This document shows positions 1-9,878 of a stretch of DNA of 64,000 bases, in pieces. Positions within the stretch are counted from its first letter, which is position 1; every line of letters begins with the position of its first letter. Source of the DNA: Saprospiraceae bacterium. Lineage in GTDB: Bacteria > Bacteroidota > Bacteroidia > Chitinophagales > Saprospiraceae. Below the pieces are notes generated by a model that worked only from the letters and a program-made list of their open reading frames with translations, was not told the DNA's origin and did no database searches. The translations under genes and the position numbers were made by a program. The stretch covers positions 475,991 to 539,990 of the forward strand of contig JALHLK010000001.1 in the NCBI GenBank assembly GCA_022844565.1, read 5' to 3'.

Positions 1-3000
1 TGCGGGCCAGTAACATCTATGAACCCAAGAACACATGTACAAGTGATCAAAGTAACTCAAAAAGATGGTCCAGTAATTAGTGACTGTCCGGCTGATATCA
101 CGGTGACTGTAGATGCTTGGGAATGTTTATACAATGGTGGTCTTCCAGTTCCAAAAAATATTGATGCGGCATGTTCACCAAACTATTCATTTAGTGCAAG
201 TATCTTTGGTGGTGGTAGAGTATTTTCTACTATCAATGCTAATAACTTGGCACTAACTGCTAGAGCAGCCAATTTGAGAAAAGGAACCTACAGAATAGTA
301 TACGATTTCAAAGATCAGTGTTTGAATAAATCACAATGTTCATTCAATGTCACTGTTGTTGACTCTATAGCACCTGTTGCGACGGCCAAAGAGTTTATCA
401 CCGTAAGTTTAACTAAAAACAGTGCAAATGTTAATGAAACTGGAATAGCTAAACTTTTTGTTCAACAAGTGGATAACGGTTCTTATGATAATTGCGGCCC
501 TGTATACATGGAGGTGAGAAGAGATGACAGTGCTCCTGCCTGCTTGAATTTCGGTTTAGAAACTACGAAAAGCGCAAATAAAATTGCCTCAGGATCTAGT
601 GATAGGAATGTGGATATTTTATGGAATAATAATATCACTTACAATGATGAAACAAATGGCTTAGATCAAGCTAATCCATTACATTTGAAAGATAGTACTT
701 GGGATACTGACAAAGGTCAATATGTGAAATTCTGTTGTGAGGATATTGGAAAGGAAGTAAAAGTATGGTTGAGAGTTTGGGATGATGCGAGTGGTGATGG
801 AATATTCGGAAACTCAGGTGATAATTACAATGAGACATGGACAAAAGTTAATGTTGAAGACAAAATTGTACCTAAAATTACATGTCCAGCTGAGATTGTT
901 ACAAATTGCGACAGAGATACGGGTGTTGTACCGGTGTTCAACTTCGTGTCATCTTTGGAATCTGGATTATGGGTTACAGCAACAACTACTAATACTCCTG
1001 CAAGTTTCTTGCCTACTACAGAAGTTGTATGCAAAGGATTTACATTCGAATTCAAAGATTTGGGTTCATTAAACACTTGTAATGTAGGTAAATTCACAAG
1101 AACATATAGAGTGGTAGAGTTCCCTTCTGTCACATGTTCAGTAATAATTGATGTAAGAAATGAGGATTCAGATCCAGCATTAGAGTGGCCAATTGTCTTA
1201 CATAATTGGGATAAGTGTACATTGACAGAAGAAGATGTAAACTTAAATACGGTTAGAGCAAGAATTAATGTAGAAAGAGAGCTAGGTTACGAAGGTTGTT
1301 TCGGTAATATGGTTGATGGAAACTTTATCGATAATCGAGATAGATGTTCAGCTGACGGATTTAGGGATATATGTAGAAATGGTACTGGTGCAGCATCTCA
1401 ATGGAATGAAGATCCTTCCTTACCTTATAACATAATTCCAAATGGTACAAGTACTTGTAATTCACTTTCTACTACAGGAAGTACAAGGCCTGGTCCATTA
1501 TCCACTATTGGTAGTACACCATCTGGATTGCCTAGATTTAATTCAAACTACAAAGATCCTGGTTGTAATGTATATGGTAAGAAGCTAACGATTGAAGAAT
1601 ACACGATTGGAGATGGCTGTAGAAAATGGTTAGTAAAATGGAGTTATATCAATTGGTGTTGTAACGAACAATCGGCTTGTAGGTCTACAATTTACAAATA
1701 TGAAGATACAACAGCTCCTGTTATTACGGCTTGTGATGGTGGTGACAAAGATATAGTAGATGCATCTTGTACAGTTTCTGACACCCTTAGACCTACTGCA
1801 ACCGATGTCGGAGGTTGTGAAGCAGGATTGACTTGGAGAGTAAGACTATATCCTGGTAATAAGACAGCATCAGGTAGTGACTTTGTGGAGATTGTCAATA
1901 CAGATTATTCTGTATCATCTGGTGCGCAATCAACATCAAGAATGGTTGGCACAAACCCAACATTGATTTTGAATAATATACCTGCGGGAGAGCATGGCCT
2001 AAGATACTTTGTCACAGATGGTTGTGGTAATGTTACAGAATGTACGAGTACTATCGGAGTCTGGCCAAAAGCAGCTACACCTTATTGTGTAAGTATCAGT
2101 AGTGCTGTTATGAAAAATGGTCTTGTAGAACTTTGGGCTAAAGATTTTGATAAAGGAAGCTTCACAAATTGTGGATTAAGGGTAATGCTATTTACTTTCA
2201 ACAGAGGTGGAGTGGCAGAGCATCCAGCACCAGCACAATTAGACAAAGAGCACTATTTCACAGGATTTGGTAACTTCCTAGCATTAAAAACAGATGCGGG
2301 CAATTCGGCAGGCGAAGCAGCAGCAAGAGCACTGTACAATGAAGGCAAGGCACAATTATGGTTACCAGAGGTGACGGTAAGACCTAGACCAACTTTACCA
2401 AACGGTAATCCTCAAGCAGACGAAAGAATTGTAACAGGTGGTACCTCAGGAATGCATTTTGGATGTAAAGCGGGCAATGATATAAGCACTCCTATTGTCA
2501 CTGAAATGAGAGTTTGGGATTATAGAAGCTTCAAAGCAGGTACAACTCAAGGTTCTGATTTCTGTAGTACTAGATTGTCATTAATTGATAATCAAGGAGG
2601 TTGTGGTCCACAATCATTAATATCTATAGGTGGAAATGTTGCAACTGAAAGTGCTAAAGCACTGAAGAATGTCGATGTGGAATTGAAGAGTGACCTTCCT
2701 GAGTATCCTCTTAAAACTAAGACGGATGATCAAGGAGTTTACTTGTTTAATAATCAACCAAAAGGAGTGGAATATACACTTGTTCCAACGAGAGTGGATG
2801 ATGTATTTGACGGTATTAATACTTTGGATCTTGTGCATATCCAAAGACACATACTTGGAATTAGTAAGCTAAGCAGTCCTTACAAAATGATTGCAGCTGA
2901 TGTTGATTTTGATCAAGCTATTAGAGTAAGTGATATTGTTACTTTGAGGAAATTAATTTTGGGTATTGAAGCTTCTTTGGATAATGACAAAACATGGAAG

Positions 3001-3843
3001 TTTGTAAATGAAAATGATAAAATGGAACAAACTCCATGGCCATTTAGTGAACAAGTTAGCCATGCTTTATTAGCGGAAACTTCCGTTGCTAATGACTTCG
3101 TTGCAGTTAAAGTTGGTGATGTTGATGGATCTGGATCTGCTAATATAAATAGCTCAAAATTGAATCCTAGAGGTGTTGCGTTAACATTAGATTATGAAAA
3201 TATTGATCTAAAGGCTGGGCAACAATACGAAATCAAATTGAATGCATCGAATTTTGTTGATGTCTATGGTATGCAGTTTACATTAAGCCACAAAGGACTT
3301 GAAGTATTAGATGTAACGGGTAGAGCTCTTGATTTGGATAATGATAATTTTGCCACTCATAAAAATTCAGAGCAGCTTACTTTAAGTTGGGCATCTCAGA
3401 ATTCTCAGACATTAGAAAGTGATAATACTTTACTGACAATCAAGTTTATTTCTAAAATAGATGGAAAACTGTCTAGTGTAATAAAACTCAATAATGATAT
3501 TACTGATACAGAGGCGTATGTAGGTAATAATTTCGTTACGGTACCAATTGAACTTGCAGAAAGAAATGCGTCAGAAATGAAATTTGCTCTATCTCAAAAT
3601 GAGCCGAATCCATGGAAAGAGTTAACAAATATCAATTATGTGTTACCTCAATCTGGAGTTGTCAAATTTAAAGTACTTGACGTCACAGGAAGATTAATTC
3701 TTGATAAACAAATAAATGGTTTAAAAGGAAATAACAACTTGAGTCTTTCAAGATCTGAAATAAAAGGCCAAAGTGGAATTTTACTTTATAGCATCGAGTT
3801 TGAAGGAATGTCTTTCCAAAAGAAAATGATTATTCTGGAATAG
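1..3843 (+). CDS. T9SS-exported multidomain surface protein with dockerin-like and cohesin-like regions (5' truncated)
   Basis: The reading frame is open from base 1, so the true start lies upstream; 1280 codons are visible. The first ~870 residues are Cys-rich Ig/HYR-like repeats, with recurrent CPA(E/D)I motifs such as 'KITCPAEIVTNCD'. They are followed by a carboxypeptidase-regulatory-like beta domain (about residues 877-930, 'ALKNVDVELKS'), a dockerin-type pair of helices (about 937-995, 'TLDLVHIQRHILG' and 'VSDIVTLRKLILG'), 'KVGDVDGSGSANIN', a cohesin-like beta domain (about 1060-1187), and a C-terminal type A T9SS sorting domain ('NEPNPWKE', ending 'FQKKMIILE'). The protein is expected on the cell surface or released. 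Its role is unknown; adhesion or scaffold functions are usual for such architectures in Saprospiraceae. A terminator hairpin follows directly. Confidence 0.85.
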   Translation, partial: CGPVTSMNPRTHVQVIKVTQKDGPVISDCPADITVTVDAWECLYNGGLPVPKNIDAACSPNYSFSASIFGGGRVFSTINANNLALTARAANLRKGTYRIVYDFKDQCLNKSQCSFNVTVVDSIAPVATAKEFITVSLTKNSANVNETGIAKLFVQQVDNGSYDNCGPVYMEVRRDDSAPACLNFGLETTKSANKIASGSSDRNVDILWNNNITYNDETNGLDQANPLHLKDSTWDTDKGQYVKFCCEDIGKEVKVWLRVWDDASGDGIFGNSGDNYNETWTKVNVEDKIVPKITCPAEIVTNCDRDTGVVPVFNFVSSLESGLWVTATTTNTPASFLPTTEVVCKGFTFEFKDLGSLNTCNVGKFTRTYRVVEFPSVTCSVIIDVRNEDSDPALEWPIVLHNWDKCTLTEEDVNLNTVRARINVERELGYEGCFGNMVDGNFIDNRDRCSADGFRDICRNGTGAASQWNEDPSLPYNIIPNGTSTCNSLSTTGSTRPGPLSTIGSTPSGLPRFNSNYKDPGCNVYGKKLTIEEYTIGDGCRKWLVKWSYINWCCNEQSACRSTIYKYEDTTAPVITACDGGDKDIVDASCTVSDTLRPTATDVGGCEAGLTWRVRLYPGNKTASGSDFVEIVNTDYSVSSGAQSTSRMVGTNPTLILNNIPAGEHGLRYFVTDGCGNVTECTSTIGVWPKAATPYCVSISSAVMKNGLVELWAKDFDKGSFTNCGLRVMLFTFNRGGVAEHPAPAQLDKEHYFTGFGNFLALKTDAGNSAGEAAARALYNEGKAQLWLPEVTVRPRPTLPNGNPQADERIVTGGTSGMHFGCKAGNDISTPIVTEMRVWDYRSFKAGTTQGSDFCSTRLSLIDNQGGCGPQSLISIGGNVATESAKALKNVDVELKSDLPEYPLKTKTDDQGVYLFNNQPKGVEYTLVPTRVDDVFDGINTLDLVHIQRHILGISKLSSPYKMIAADVDFDQAIRVSDIVTLRKLILGIEASLDNDKTWKFVNENDKMEQTPWPFSEQVSHALLAETSVANDFVAVKVGDVDGSGSANINSSKLNPRGVALTLDYENIDLKAGQQYEIKLNASNFVDVYGMQFTLSHKGLEVLDVTGRALDLDNDNFATHKNSEQLTLSWASQNSQTLESDNTLLTIKFISKIDGKLSSVIKLNNDITDTEAYVGNNFVTVPIELAERNASEMKFALSQNEPNPWKELTNINYVLPQSGVVKFKVLDVTGRLILDKQINGLKGNNNLSLSRSEIKGQSGILLYSIEFEGMSFQKKMIILE

Positions 3844-3868
3844 AAAATATTTAAAATTTCTTTTATGA

Positions 3869-3906
3869 AAAAGAGGATGATGTGTTTGATCACATTATCC
3901 TCTTTT
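3869..3906 (+). terminator. Rho-independent terminator after the T9SS protein
   Basis: A 16-bp stem, AAAAGAGGATGATGTG paired with CACATTATCCTCTTTT (one G-T pair), encloses a 6-base loop and ends in a T run, 26 bases after the stop codon of the upstream gene. Confidence 0.85.
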
Positions 3907-4076
3907 CTATTTAAATATTTAGGTCAATGACTCTACAACCCAAAAATGTCCTTATTTATATAAATTGAACGCAATGTCTTAAATAATTACTTTTTAATTT
4001 GTATTAATTTATGATTTTTTAAGGACATATTTATAAATTAGCGTTTCTTATTGTAATTCAGAAATAAAGCTAACTA

Positions 4077-5414
4077 ATGAAAAAATTATTAATATCAATT
4101 TTTCTATTTCCCTTATTGCTTAATGCTCAAGTATGGACCAATCTTTTTAATGGTAAGGACTTGAAAGGTTGGAATCAAGTAGGTGGGCAAGCAAAGTATA
4201 GCGTTCAAAACAAAGCTATCGTTGGAACTACCGTTTCAAAAACACCAAATTCATTTTTACGTACGGATCAGGAGTATGGTGACTTTATCTTGGAACTTGA
4301 GTTGCTAGTTGATAACATGAATTCAGGGGTGCAATTTAGAAGTCTTTCTAAGCCCGAATACCAAAATGGTCGCGTTCATGGCTATCAAATGGAAATTGAC
4401 CCCTCGCCTAGAGCTTGGTCGGGTGGAATTTATGACGAAGCTAGAAGAGATTGGCTGTATATCCCAGACATGAATGAAAAAGCAAAAACTGCCTTTAAAA
4501 TAGGACAATGGAATAAATATAGAATTGAAGCGATTGGAAATACGATACGCACTTGGATAAATGGTATACCAATTAGTCACTTAATAGACGATGTGACAGA
4601 TAAAGGCTTCATCGCTCTGCAAGTACACTCTATTCCTGATGCAGACAAACCCGGAAAAGAAATCAAATGGAGAAATATTAGAATTGCTACTAAAAACTTA
4701 AAAGCGAGTCCCTTAGATGATTGTCCTGTAGTAAATTTGGTTGACAACATGGTTTCCCCACAAGAGACATCTTTAGGGTTTGAGTCACTCTTTGCTGGTA
4801 ATGATTTTAATAAGTGGAGATCTGTACATTCTACTTCAAAGCCTAATGGTAGGTGGTCTGTACAAAATGGTGTTGCCTCAGTATCAAAAAGCGATGGATC
4901 GGAAACGGGTAATGATATTATAACAGAAAAAAAATATAGTGCATTTGAATTAATATTTGACTTTAAACTTACCCCTGGAGCGAATTCAGGAATCAAATAT
5001 TTTGTAGACGAAAAATATGATTCTGGTGGTAGATCTGGAATTGGTTTAGAATATCAAATCTTGGACGATGCCTTACATCCTGACGCAAAAATGGGCGTAG
5101 TAGGAAATAGGACACTTGCAAGTCTTTATGACCTTATTCCTTCAGAAAAGCTCACTTCTAGATTTGCAAAGAAGATAGGGGAGTGGAACCAAGGCAGAAT
5201 CATTGTAAAACCTGATAACACAGTACAACATTGGTTAAATGGATTTAAAGTGGTAGAGTATACAAGAAAAAGCAATATTTATAAAGCTTTGGTGGCTCGT
5301 AGTAAATACGTTAATTATGATGGTTTTGGATCTGCAAATGAAGGTCATATTTTATTGCAAGATCATGGCGATAATGTATCTTTTAAAAATGTTAAAATAA
5401 GATCTTTAAAATAG
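4077..5414 (+). CDS. Secreted protein with two tandem DUF1080 (3-keto-disaccharide hydrolase-like) domains
   Basis: A signal peptide (MKKLLISIFLFPLLLNAQ) is followed by two copies of the DUF1080 jelly-roll fold: residues about 20-205 ('WTNLFNGKDLKGWNQ...NSGVQFRS') and about 232-445 ('FESLFAGNDFNKWRS...NSGIKYFV'). The repeated features are the L-F-(N/A)-G-x-D-x-x-x-W opening, the NSG(V/I) strand and the WN-x-x-R-I strand near each end. DUF1080 members include 3-keto-glycoside hydrolases and concanavalin-like carbohydrate-binding proteins. A single copy is usual, so the duplication is notable. It lies upstream of a GH3 gene on the same strand but 158 bases away, so co-transcription is uncertain. 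Substrate cannot be read from sequence. Confidence 0.85.
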   Translation: MKKLLISIFLFPLLLNAQVWTNLFNGKDLKGWNQVGGQAKYSVQNKAIVGTTVSKTPNSFLRTDQEYGDFILELELLVDNMNSGVQFRSLSKPEYQNGRVHGYQMEIDPSPRAWSGGIYDEARRDWLYIPDMNEKAKTAFKIGQWNKYRIEAIGNTIRTWINGIPISHLIDDVTDKGFIALQVHSIPDADKPGKEIKWRNIRIATKNLKASPLDDCPVVNLVDNMVSPQETSLGFESLFAGNDFNKWRSVHSTSKPNGRWSVQNGVASVSKSDGSETGNDIITEKKYSAFELIFDFKLTPGANSGIKYFVDEKYDSGGRSGIGLEYQILDDALHPDAKMGVVGNRTLASLYDLIPSEKLTSRFAKKIGEWNQGRIIVKPDNTVQHWLNGFKVVEYTRKSNIYKALVARSKYVNYDGFGSANEGHILLQDHGDNVSFKNVKIRSLK

Positions 5415-5572
5415 TGATTTTTTTCAGAAGACATTAAGAAGATTTCCTTATTAATTGGTATTCTTTAGGTGATTCTACTTTTTTTCATTTAACTTAAGCA
5501 CATAATAGAGAGCTTTATTTAAATTTTGGATTTTTTGTAAACTTCGTAAATTAAATATTAAAATAAAATTGA

Positions 5573-7579
5573 ATGAAGCAAATATTCATTATCCCTTTAC
5601 TCTTGTTGCTTTGTAGCTCATTTTGTTTTTGTCAGAAGATAGAACAAGTTGATCTTGGTTATAAAAAGGTTAAACTGATAAAATCTAAAAAATTGACCTT
5701 TAAAGATCTAAATAAGAATGGAAAATTAGATGTCTACGAAGATTGGAGACAACCTATAGAAAAACGTATAAACGATTTAATTTCTAAGATGAGCTTAGAA
5801 GAAAAAGTTGGGTTTATGCTTATATCGACAACTAGGTTAAAGGGAGACTACTCATTTCAACAAAACGCTCCTAAAGTTCCAATAGAAAGTGGATTTAACG
5901 AAGAAGACTTGGTTCAGGAAATCAACATGTTTTCTAAAAAACCTCTGCCTTATCCTATGTTATCTGCTGCAGGAACCACAAAAGCTGTGAATCATCTCCA
6001 GTTGCGGCATTTTATTTTAAGGGCTAATACATCCACTAAAATATTAGCCGAATGGATGAATAATCTTCAAGAATTGTGCGAAGATTCAAGGTTAGGTATA
6101 CCAGCTATAGTGGCGTCAAATCCTAGGAATCATATCACCATAGATGCTTCAATTGGTCTGAGCGTTGGTTCAACCACTTTTTCAAGATGGCCAGGAGAAT
6201 TAGGTTTGGCTGCCATGAATGATCTACAATTGACTCGAAATTTTGCGGAGATAGCTGCAAAAGAATGGAAAGCTCTTGGCTTAAGAAAAGCTTATATGTA
6301 CATGGCAGATATTGCCACAGAACCGAGATGGCAAAGAATTGAAGGTACTTTTGGTGAGAATGCTGATTGGGCTGCAAAAATGATGAAGGAAGTTGTATTA
6401 GGATTTCAAGGAGAAAAATTAGGAAAAAATTCAGTAGCGTTAACTACTAAACATTTTCCAGGTGGTGGACCCCAAGTCAAAGGCCATGATCCACATTTTG
6501 AATGGGGCAAAGATCAACATTATCCTGGAAAAATGTTTGATTATCATTTGATACCTTTCCAAGCAGCAATAGATGCTGGTACATCTTCAATCATGCCTTA
6601 TTACGCAAAACCTATTAATTCAGGACACGAAGAAATAGCTTTTGCCTACAATAAAGGCATTTTACAAACGCTCCTCCGAGAGAAAATGGGATTTAAAGGG
6701 ATTATCAACTCAGATACCGGTCCAATAGAGATGATGCCTTGGGGTGTAGAAAATTTATCAATTACTGAGCGATATAAGAAAGCTTTAGAATGTGGTGTGG
6801 ATTTATTTTCAGGCTCTGCTGATCCAAGTTTTTTATTAGAAACAGTTACAAAAGGATTGATTAGCGAAGCAAGAATTGATGAATCTGTTTCTCGACTTTT
6901 AAAAGAAAAATTTGAGCTAGGAATTTTTGAAAACCCATACGTAAATGTCGAAAATGCATTACAAATAGTAGGAAATAAAGATTTTCAAGAAAAGGCCGAT
7001 TTGGCACTGCGAAAATCTATTGTTTTGTTAAGAAATGAAGCTAAATTATTACCATTAACGCCGCAAACTAAAGTTTATTTTGAATCGCATTACGATAATG
7101 GAAGGACAAAATCTCCTATTACTACTCTTATTCCTAATGAGAATAAATGGAACATTACCTTTGTGGATGATAAAGAGAAAGCGGATATCGTCGTCCTCTG
7201 GCTTACCCCAAATATGGGAAGTTTATTCAATACCAAAGAAGGTGATGAAATTGAATTACAATTGTCAAAGAATAAAATTGATGTAGCCAGAATAAACGAA
7301 ACAACCTATCATAAACCTACTGTTTTGATAATAAATTACACTAGTCCTTGGATTATTGATGAAATTGATAATCCTAACGTAAAAACCTTATTAGCTACAT
7401 TCGGTACTTCAATGGAAGCGGTTTTAAATGTTTTATCAGGGGAATTTAATCCTTCAGGAAAAATGCCCATTAGTACTCCTAGGTCTAGAAAAGCTGTATT
7501 GGATAATCAATCTGATGTGCCAGGATATTTAAAGCCAAACTATGCATTATTCAAATTTGGAGAAGGTAAAAGTTACTAA
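5573..7579 (+). CDS. Glycoside hydrolase family 3 protein (beta-glucosidase/beta-xylosidase-like)
   Basis: A signal peptide ending in FCFCQ precedes a GH3 N-terminal TIM barrel ('MSLEEKVGFML', 'GENADWAAKM', 'LTTKHFPGGGPQVKGHD') and a second alpha/beta domain ('LRKSIVLLRNEAKLLPL', 'TFGTSMEAVLNVLSGEFNPSGKMP'). The expected nucleophile Asp is D381 in 'GIINSDTGPIE'. The context SDTG is unlike the SDW/SDY of classic beta-glucosidases but belongs to a Bacteroidota subgroup. It probably removes terminal beta-linked glucose or xylose from oligosaccharides in the periplasm. An N-terminal EF-hand-like 'DLNKNGKLDVYEDW' precedes the barrel. At 668 residues it lacks the fibronectin-III tail of longer GH3 enzymes. 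Confidence 0.9.
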   Translation: MKQIFIIPLLLLLCSSFCFCQKIEQVDLGYKKVKLIKSKKLTFKDLNKNGKLDVYEDWRQPIEKRINDLISKMSLEEKVGFMLISTTRLKGDYSFQQNAPKVPIESGFNEEDLVQEINMFSKKPLPYPMLSAAGTTKAVNHLQLRHFILRANTSTKILAEWMNNLQELCEDSRLGIPAIVASNPRNHITIDASIGLSVGSTTFSRWPGELGLAAMNDLQLTRNFAEIAAKEWKALGLRKAYMYMADIATEPRWQRIEGTFGENADWAAKMMKEVVLGFQGEKLGKNSVALTTKHFPGGGPQVKGHDPHFEWGKDQHYPGKMFDYHLIPFQAAIDAGTSSIMPYYAKPINSGHEEIAFAYNKGILQTLLREKMGFKGIINSDTGPIEMMPWGVENLSITERYKKALECGVDLFSGSADPSFLLETVTKGLISEARIDESVSRLLKEKFELGIFENPYVNVENALQIVGNKDFQEKADLALRKSIVLLRNEAKLLPLTPQTKVYFESHYDNGRTKSPITTLIPNENKWNITFVDDKEKADIVVLWLTPNMGSLFNTKEGDEIELQLSKNKIDVARINETTYHKPTVLIINYTSPWIIDEIDNPNVKTLLATFGTSMEAVLNVLSGEFNPSGKMPISTPRSRKAVLDNQSDVPGYLKPNYALFKFGEGKSY

Positions 7580-7633
7580 ATTGAACAATATTATACTTTT
7601 TCAATTTATATAATGACACAAATGTTAAACTAA

Positions 7634-8101
7634 ATGGATTCTAAAGGCTTAAAAAAATCTGCTGTGTTCTGTGTGCTTACATCAGGAGATTATTACCTCC
7701 TTCTGAAAAGACATAAAGAGCCTCATAAAGGTAAGTTTGTGCCCGTGGGTGGAAAAATTGATCCTTTTGAATCACCAAAAGAAGCGGTAATGAGAGAAGT
7801 CTACGAAGAGACAGGTATAGAAATTACTGAGCCAAAATTATTTGGTACATTGGTAGAAACATCGCCTATAGATTACAATTGGATTTCATATATCTACACC
7901 AAAGAAATTGATATGGTACCCAATATGACGAGTGATGAAGGCATATTGGATTGGGTGCATATCTCAGCTCTAGAGTCCATAGACACCCCGCCTACAGACC
8001 TAAAGATTTTTCAATATATCAGAAAAGGTAGAATATTTGCTTTCGAAGCTAAGTTTGATGAGCATATGAATATGGTGGAAATGATTGATGGGTTTGAATA
8101 G
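7634..8101 (+). CDS. Nudix hydrolase (MutT/NUDT1-like)
   Basis: This 155-residue cytosolic protein carries a complete Nudix box, GGKIDPFESPKEAVMREV followed by YEETGI, fitting GX5EX7REUXEEXGU. It therefore probably hydrolyses a nucleoside diphosphate linked to another moiety; the length and simple architecture resemble 8-oxo-dGTP diphosphatases. Unlike the Nudix-domain regulator further along the window, it has intact catalytic glutamates and no winged-helix tail. It ends 3 bases before the convergent aromatic amino acid hydroxylase gene, so the two transcripts meet tail to tail with no visible terminator between them. Confidence 0.85.
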   Translation: MDSKGLKKSAVFCVLTSGDYYLLLKRHKEPHKGKFVPVGGKIDPFESPKEAVMREVYEETGIEITEPKLFGTLVETSPIDYNWISYIYTKEIDMVPNMTSDEGILDWVHISALESIDTPPTDLKIFQYIRKGRIFAFEAKFDEHMNMVEMIDGFE

Positions 8102-8104
8102 ACA

Positions 8105-9745
8105 CTATAATAATAGTTCTCTAATTTCTTCCCTCAATAACCAATCACTCGCGTATTCAGATTTCATTTGAAGCTCGATAGCCTCAAGTCTCTTGCTATC
8201 AATACAATTACCACTGCGCATATCCCTCACTTCTTGATACAAACCTTCCAATGTGCTGAGTTTTGCTTCTTTAACAACAGACATCGGAACATCCTGTATT
8301 TTATGCGTGATCAAATCAAAAGATTCATAATCAGCGGGCCCAGAAAAAGCAGAAACGATGTTTGTTCCTACAGCCATGTGATAAATGCCCATGTCAGGAC
8401 TGAATAATAGGCGTTCATAATGCTTGACCGTACAATCTTTAAAAGCTATAAGGATGATGGTACCTTGTAAGTTTCTTTTACCGGTGATGACCTCACCTTC
8501 TATTGTTATCCCTCCTTCAAAAGATAGATTAATGCGCTCACCCTCTCGTATTTTGTAAGCTGATAGATCAAAAGGTGACATCTTTTCTATGGGAATATTG
8601 ATGTTTTTAAGTTTACCGATCGGAGAACCGAATCCATGTGGATGGGCATATGTACCATGGCCAATTAGCTCTTTTTGTTGATAACTCAAGGCAGTTGGAC
8701 CTGATGTTTGAATATAAATTGGTTGATGATAATCGTCGGTAATTACTTCACTAAATATGCCTGAAATTTGTAATCCAGTATTGTATTCTGCTGTGCCTAG
8801 TTCTTTTGAATTTATAAGTTTTTCTATACCAGATAAGCCGCCTTTTCTGATAGCCATTTGATTGGCAAATTCTTCTAATACAAAGCTTAAGTGCGCAAAA
8901 TCTGGTGTAACAAACAGTTGTGGTTGCGGCCTCGTCACATCAAATGACTGATAAGCGGCTTCGATGGTATACGGTATCTTGGTAACTTTATCTTCCAAAC
9001 AAGATTTACTCTCACCAATCGAAGAAAGTAAACCTGCACCGTAGATTTTAGGATTTTTCAAGTCCCCAATTAATCCATATTCTACTGTCCACCAATGTAG
9101 ATTTTTTATGAGACTCATTTCTGATGGGGTACCCATATTGTCTTGAACTTGGATCACATGATTTTCTGCCTCGTCGATTTCGCTTTTGGAGCTTGATCTA
9201 TTTTCTTTTACGATGGCTAGGTTTCTCACCGCCTCAAATAGTTCTTGATCTTTGGCTGAGGAGATGGCTCTACAACCAATTTCTCCCATTCTTCTCAGAT
9301 ATTCCGCATATTCTGGATTGGCAATGATGGGAGCGTGGCCTGCGGATTCGTGGATAATATCGGGTGCTGGAGTATATTCGATGTGATCTACCTGTCTAAT
9401 GTCAGCCGCTATCACTAAGACATTATATGCCTGAAATTCCATAAATGCAGCTGATGGAATCAATCCGTCTACTGCAACCGCAGCCCAACCAATATCCTTG
9501 AGGATGCGATTCATACCATACATACTCGGGATTTCTTCAGTTGAAATTCCAGTCAAATTGAGCCCTTCTAAATAAGAATGATGAGCTACAGTAGGCAGGT
9601 ATTTTACATTCTTATGCATCACGTGACGCCATACAGCTTGATCAATTGGTGCGTAATGATCATAATTTTGATCAACCACATATTGAAGCAAGTGCTTTGG
9701 GAGACGCTTTAAGATTTCGTTATATTGTAGTTCTTGCTTAAGCAT
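8105..9745 (-). CDS. Aromatic amino acid hydroxylase (phenylalanine 4-monooxygenase type) with long C-terminal extension
   Basis: The N-terminal ~300 residues match the iron/tetrahydropterin-dependent hydroxylases: 'HHSYLEGLNLTGISTEEIPS', then 'PDIIHESAGHAPII' with iron ligands H132 and H137, and 'WWTVEYGLIGD' supplying the third, Glu, ligand. The reaction would be phenylalanine to tyrosine. After the catalytic part ('VTRPQPQLFVTPDF...HLSFVLEEFA') about 250 further residues follow that plain bacterial PhhA proteins lack; this tail has beta-rich stretches and no domain I recognise. HPPD lies just upstream on the same strand (133 bases), so the pair forms a phenylalanine/tyrosine degradation unit. 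Confidence 0.88.
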   Translation of the reverse strand: MLKQELQYNEILKRLPKHLLQYVVDQNYDHYAPIDQAVWRHVMHKNVKYLPTVAHHSYLEGLNLTGISTEEIPSMYGMNRILKDIGWAAVAVDGLIPSAAFMEFQAYNVLVIAADIRQVDHIEYTPAPDIIHESAGHAPIIANPEYAEYLRRMGEIGCRAISSAKDQELFEAVRNLAIVKENRSSSKSEIDEAENHVIQVQDNMGTPSEMSLIKNLHWWTVEYGLIGDLKNPKIYGAGLLSSIGESKSCLEDKVTKIPYTIEAAYQSFDVTRPQPQLFVTPDFAHLSFVLEEFANQMAIRKGGLSGIEKLINSKELGTAEYNTGLQISGIFSEVITDDYHQPIYIQTSGPTALSYQQKELIGHGTYAHPHGFGSPIGKLKNINIPIEKMSPFDLSAYKIREGERINLSFEGGITIEGEVITGKRNLQGTIILIAFKDCTVKHYERLLFSPDMGIYHMAVGTNIVSAFSGPADYESFDLITHKIQDVPMSVVKEAKLSTLEGLYQEVRDMRSGNCIDSKRLEAIELQMKSEYASDWLLREEIRELLL

Positions 9746-9878
9746 ACACTTTTAAAGACTTTTTGACTTTATAAATTTAACGGACTCGATGGACTTTTTG
9801 CTTTTGACTTTTGCACTTTCGACTTTTCGACTTTCAGACTCCCGCTAGGGCGGGACTTAACTACACTTGTTTCGACTT
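9746..9878. repeat. Low-complexity GACTTT-rich intergenic repeat with CCCGC/GCGGG hairpin
   Basis: The spacer between the hydroxylase and HPPD genes contains the word GACTTT or a near variant at least six times (for example at 9787-9835), then a small hairpin CCCGC-TAGG-GCGGG near 9841-9854, then another CGACTTTT. The pattern looks like degenerate short tandem units rather than a promoter. The hairpin could act as a weak attenuator within the minus-strand transcript. Confidence 0.6.

Noticed and set aside
4577..4996. A 139-codon minus-strand frame within the DUF1080 gene
   Set aside because: It overlaps two well-conserved DUF1080 domains and has no recognisable motif.
7579..7607. Terminator after the GH3 gene
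   Set aside because: AAATTGAA can pair with TTCAATTT but the stem is AT-only and no T tract follows.
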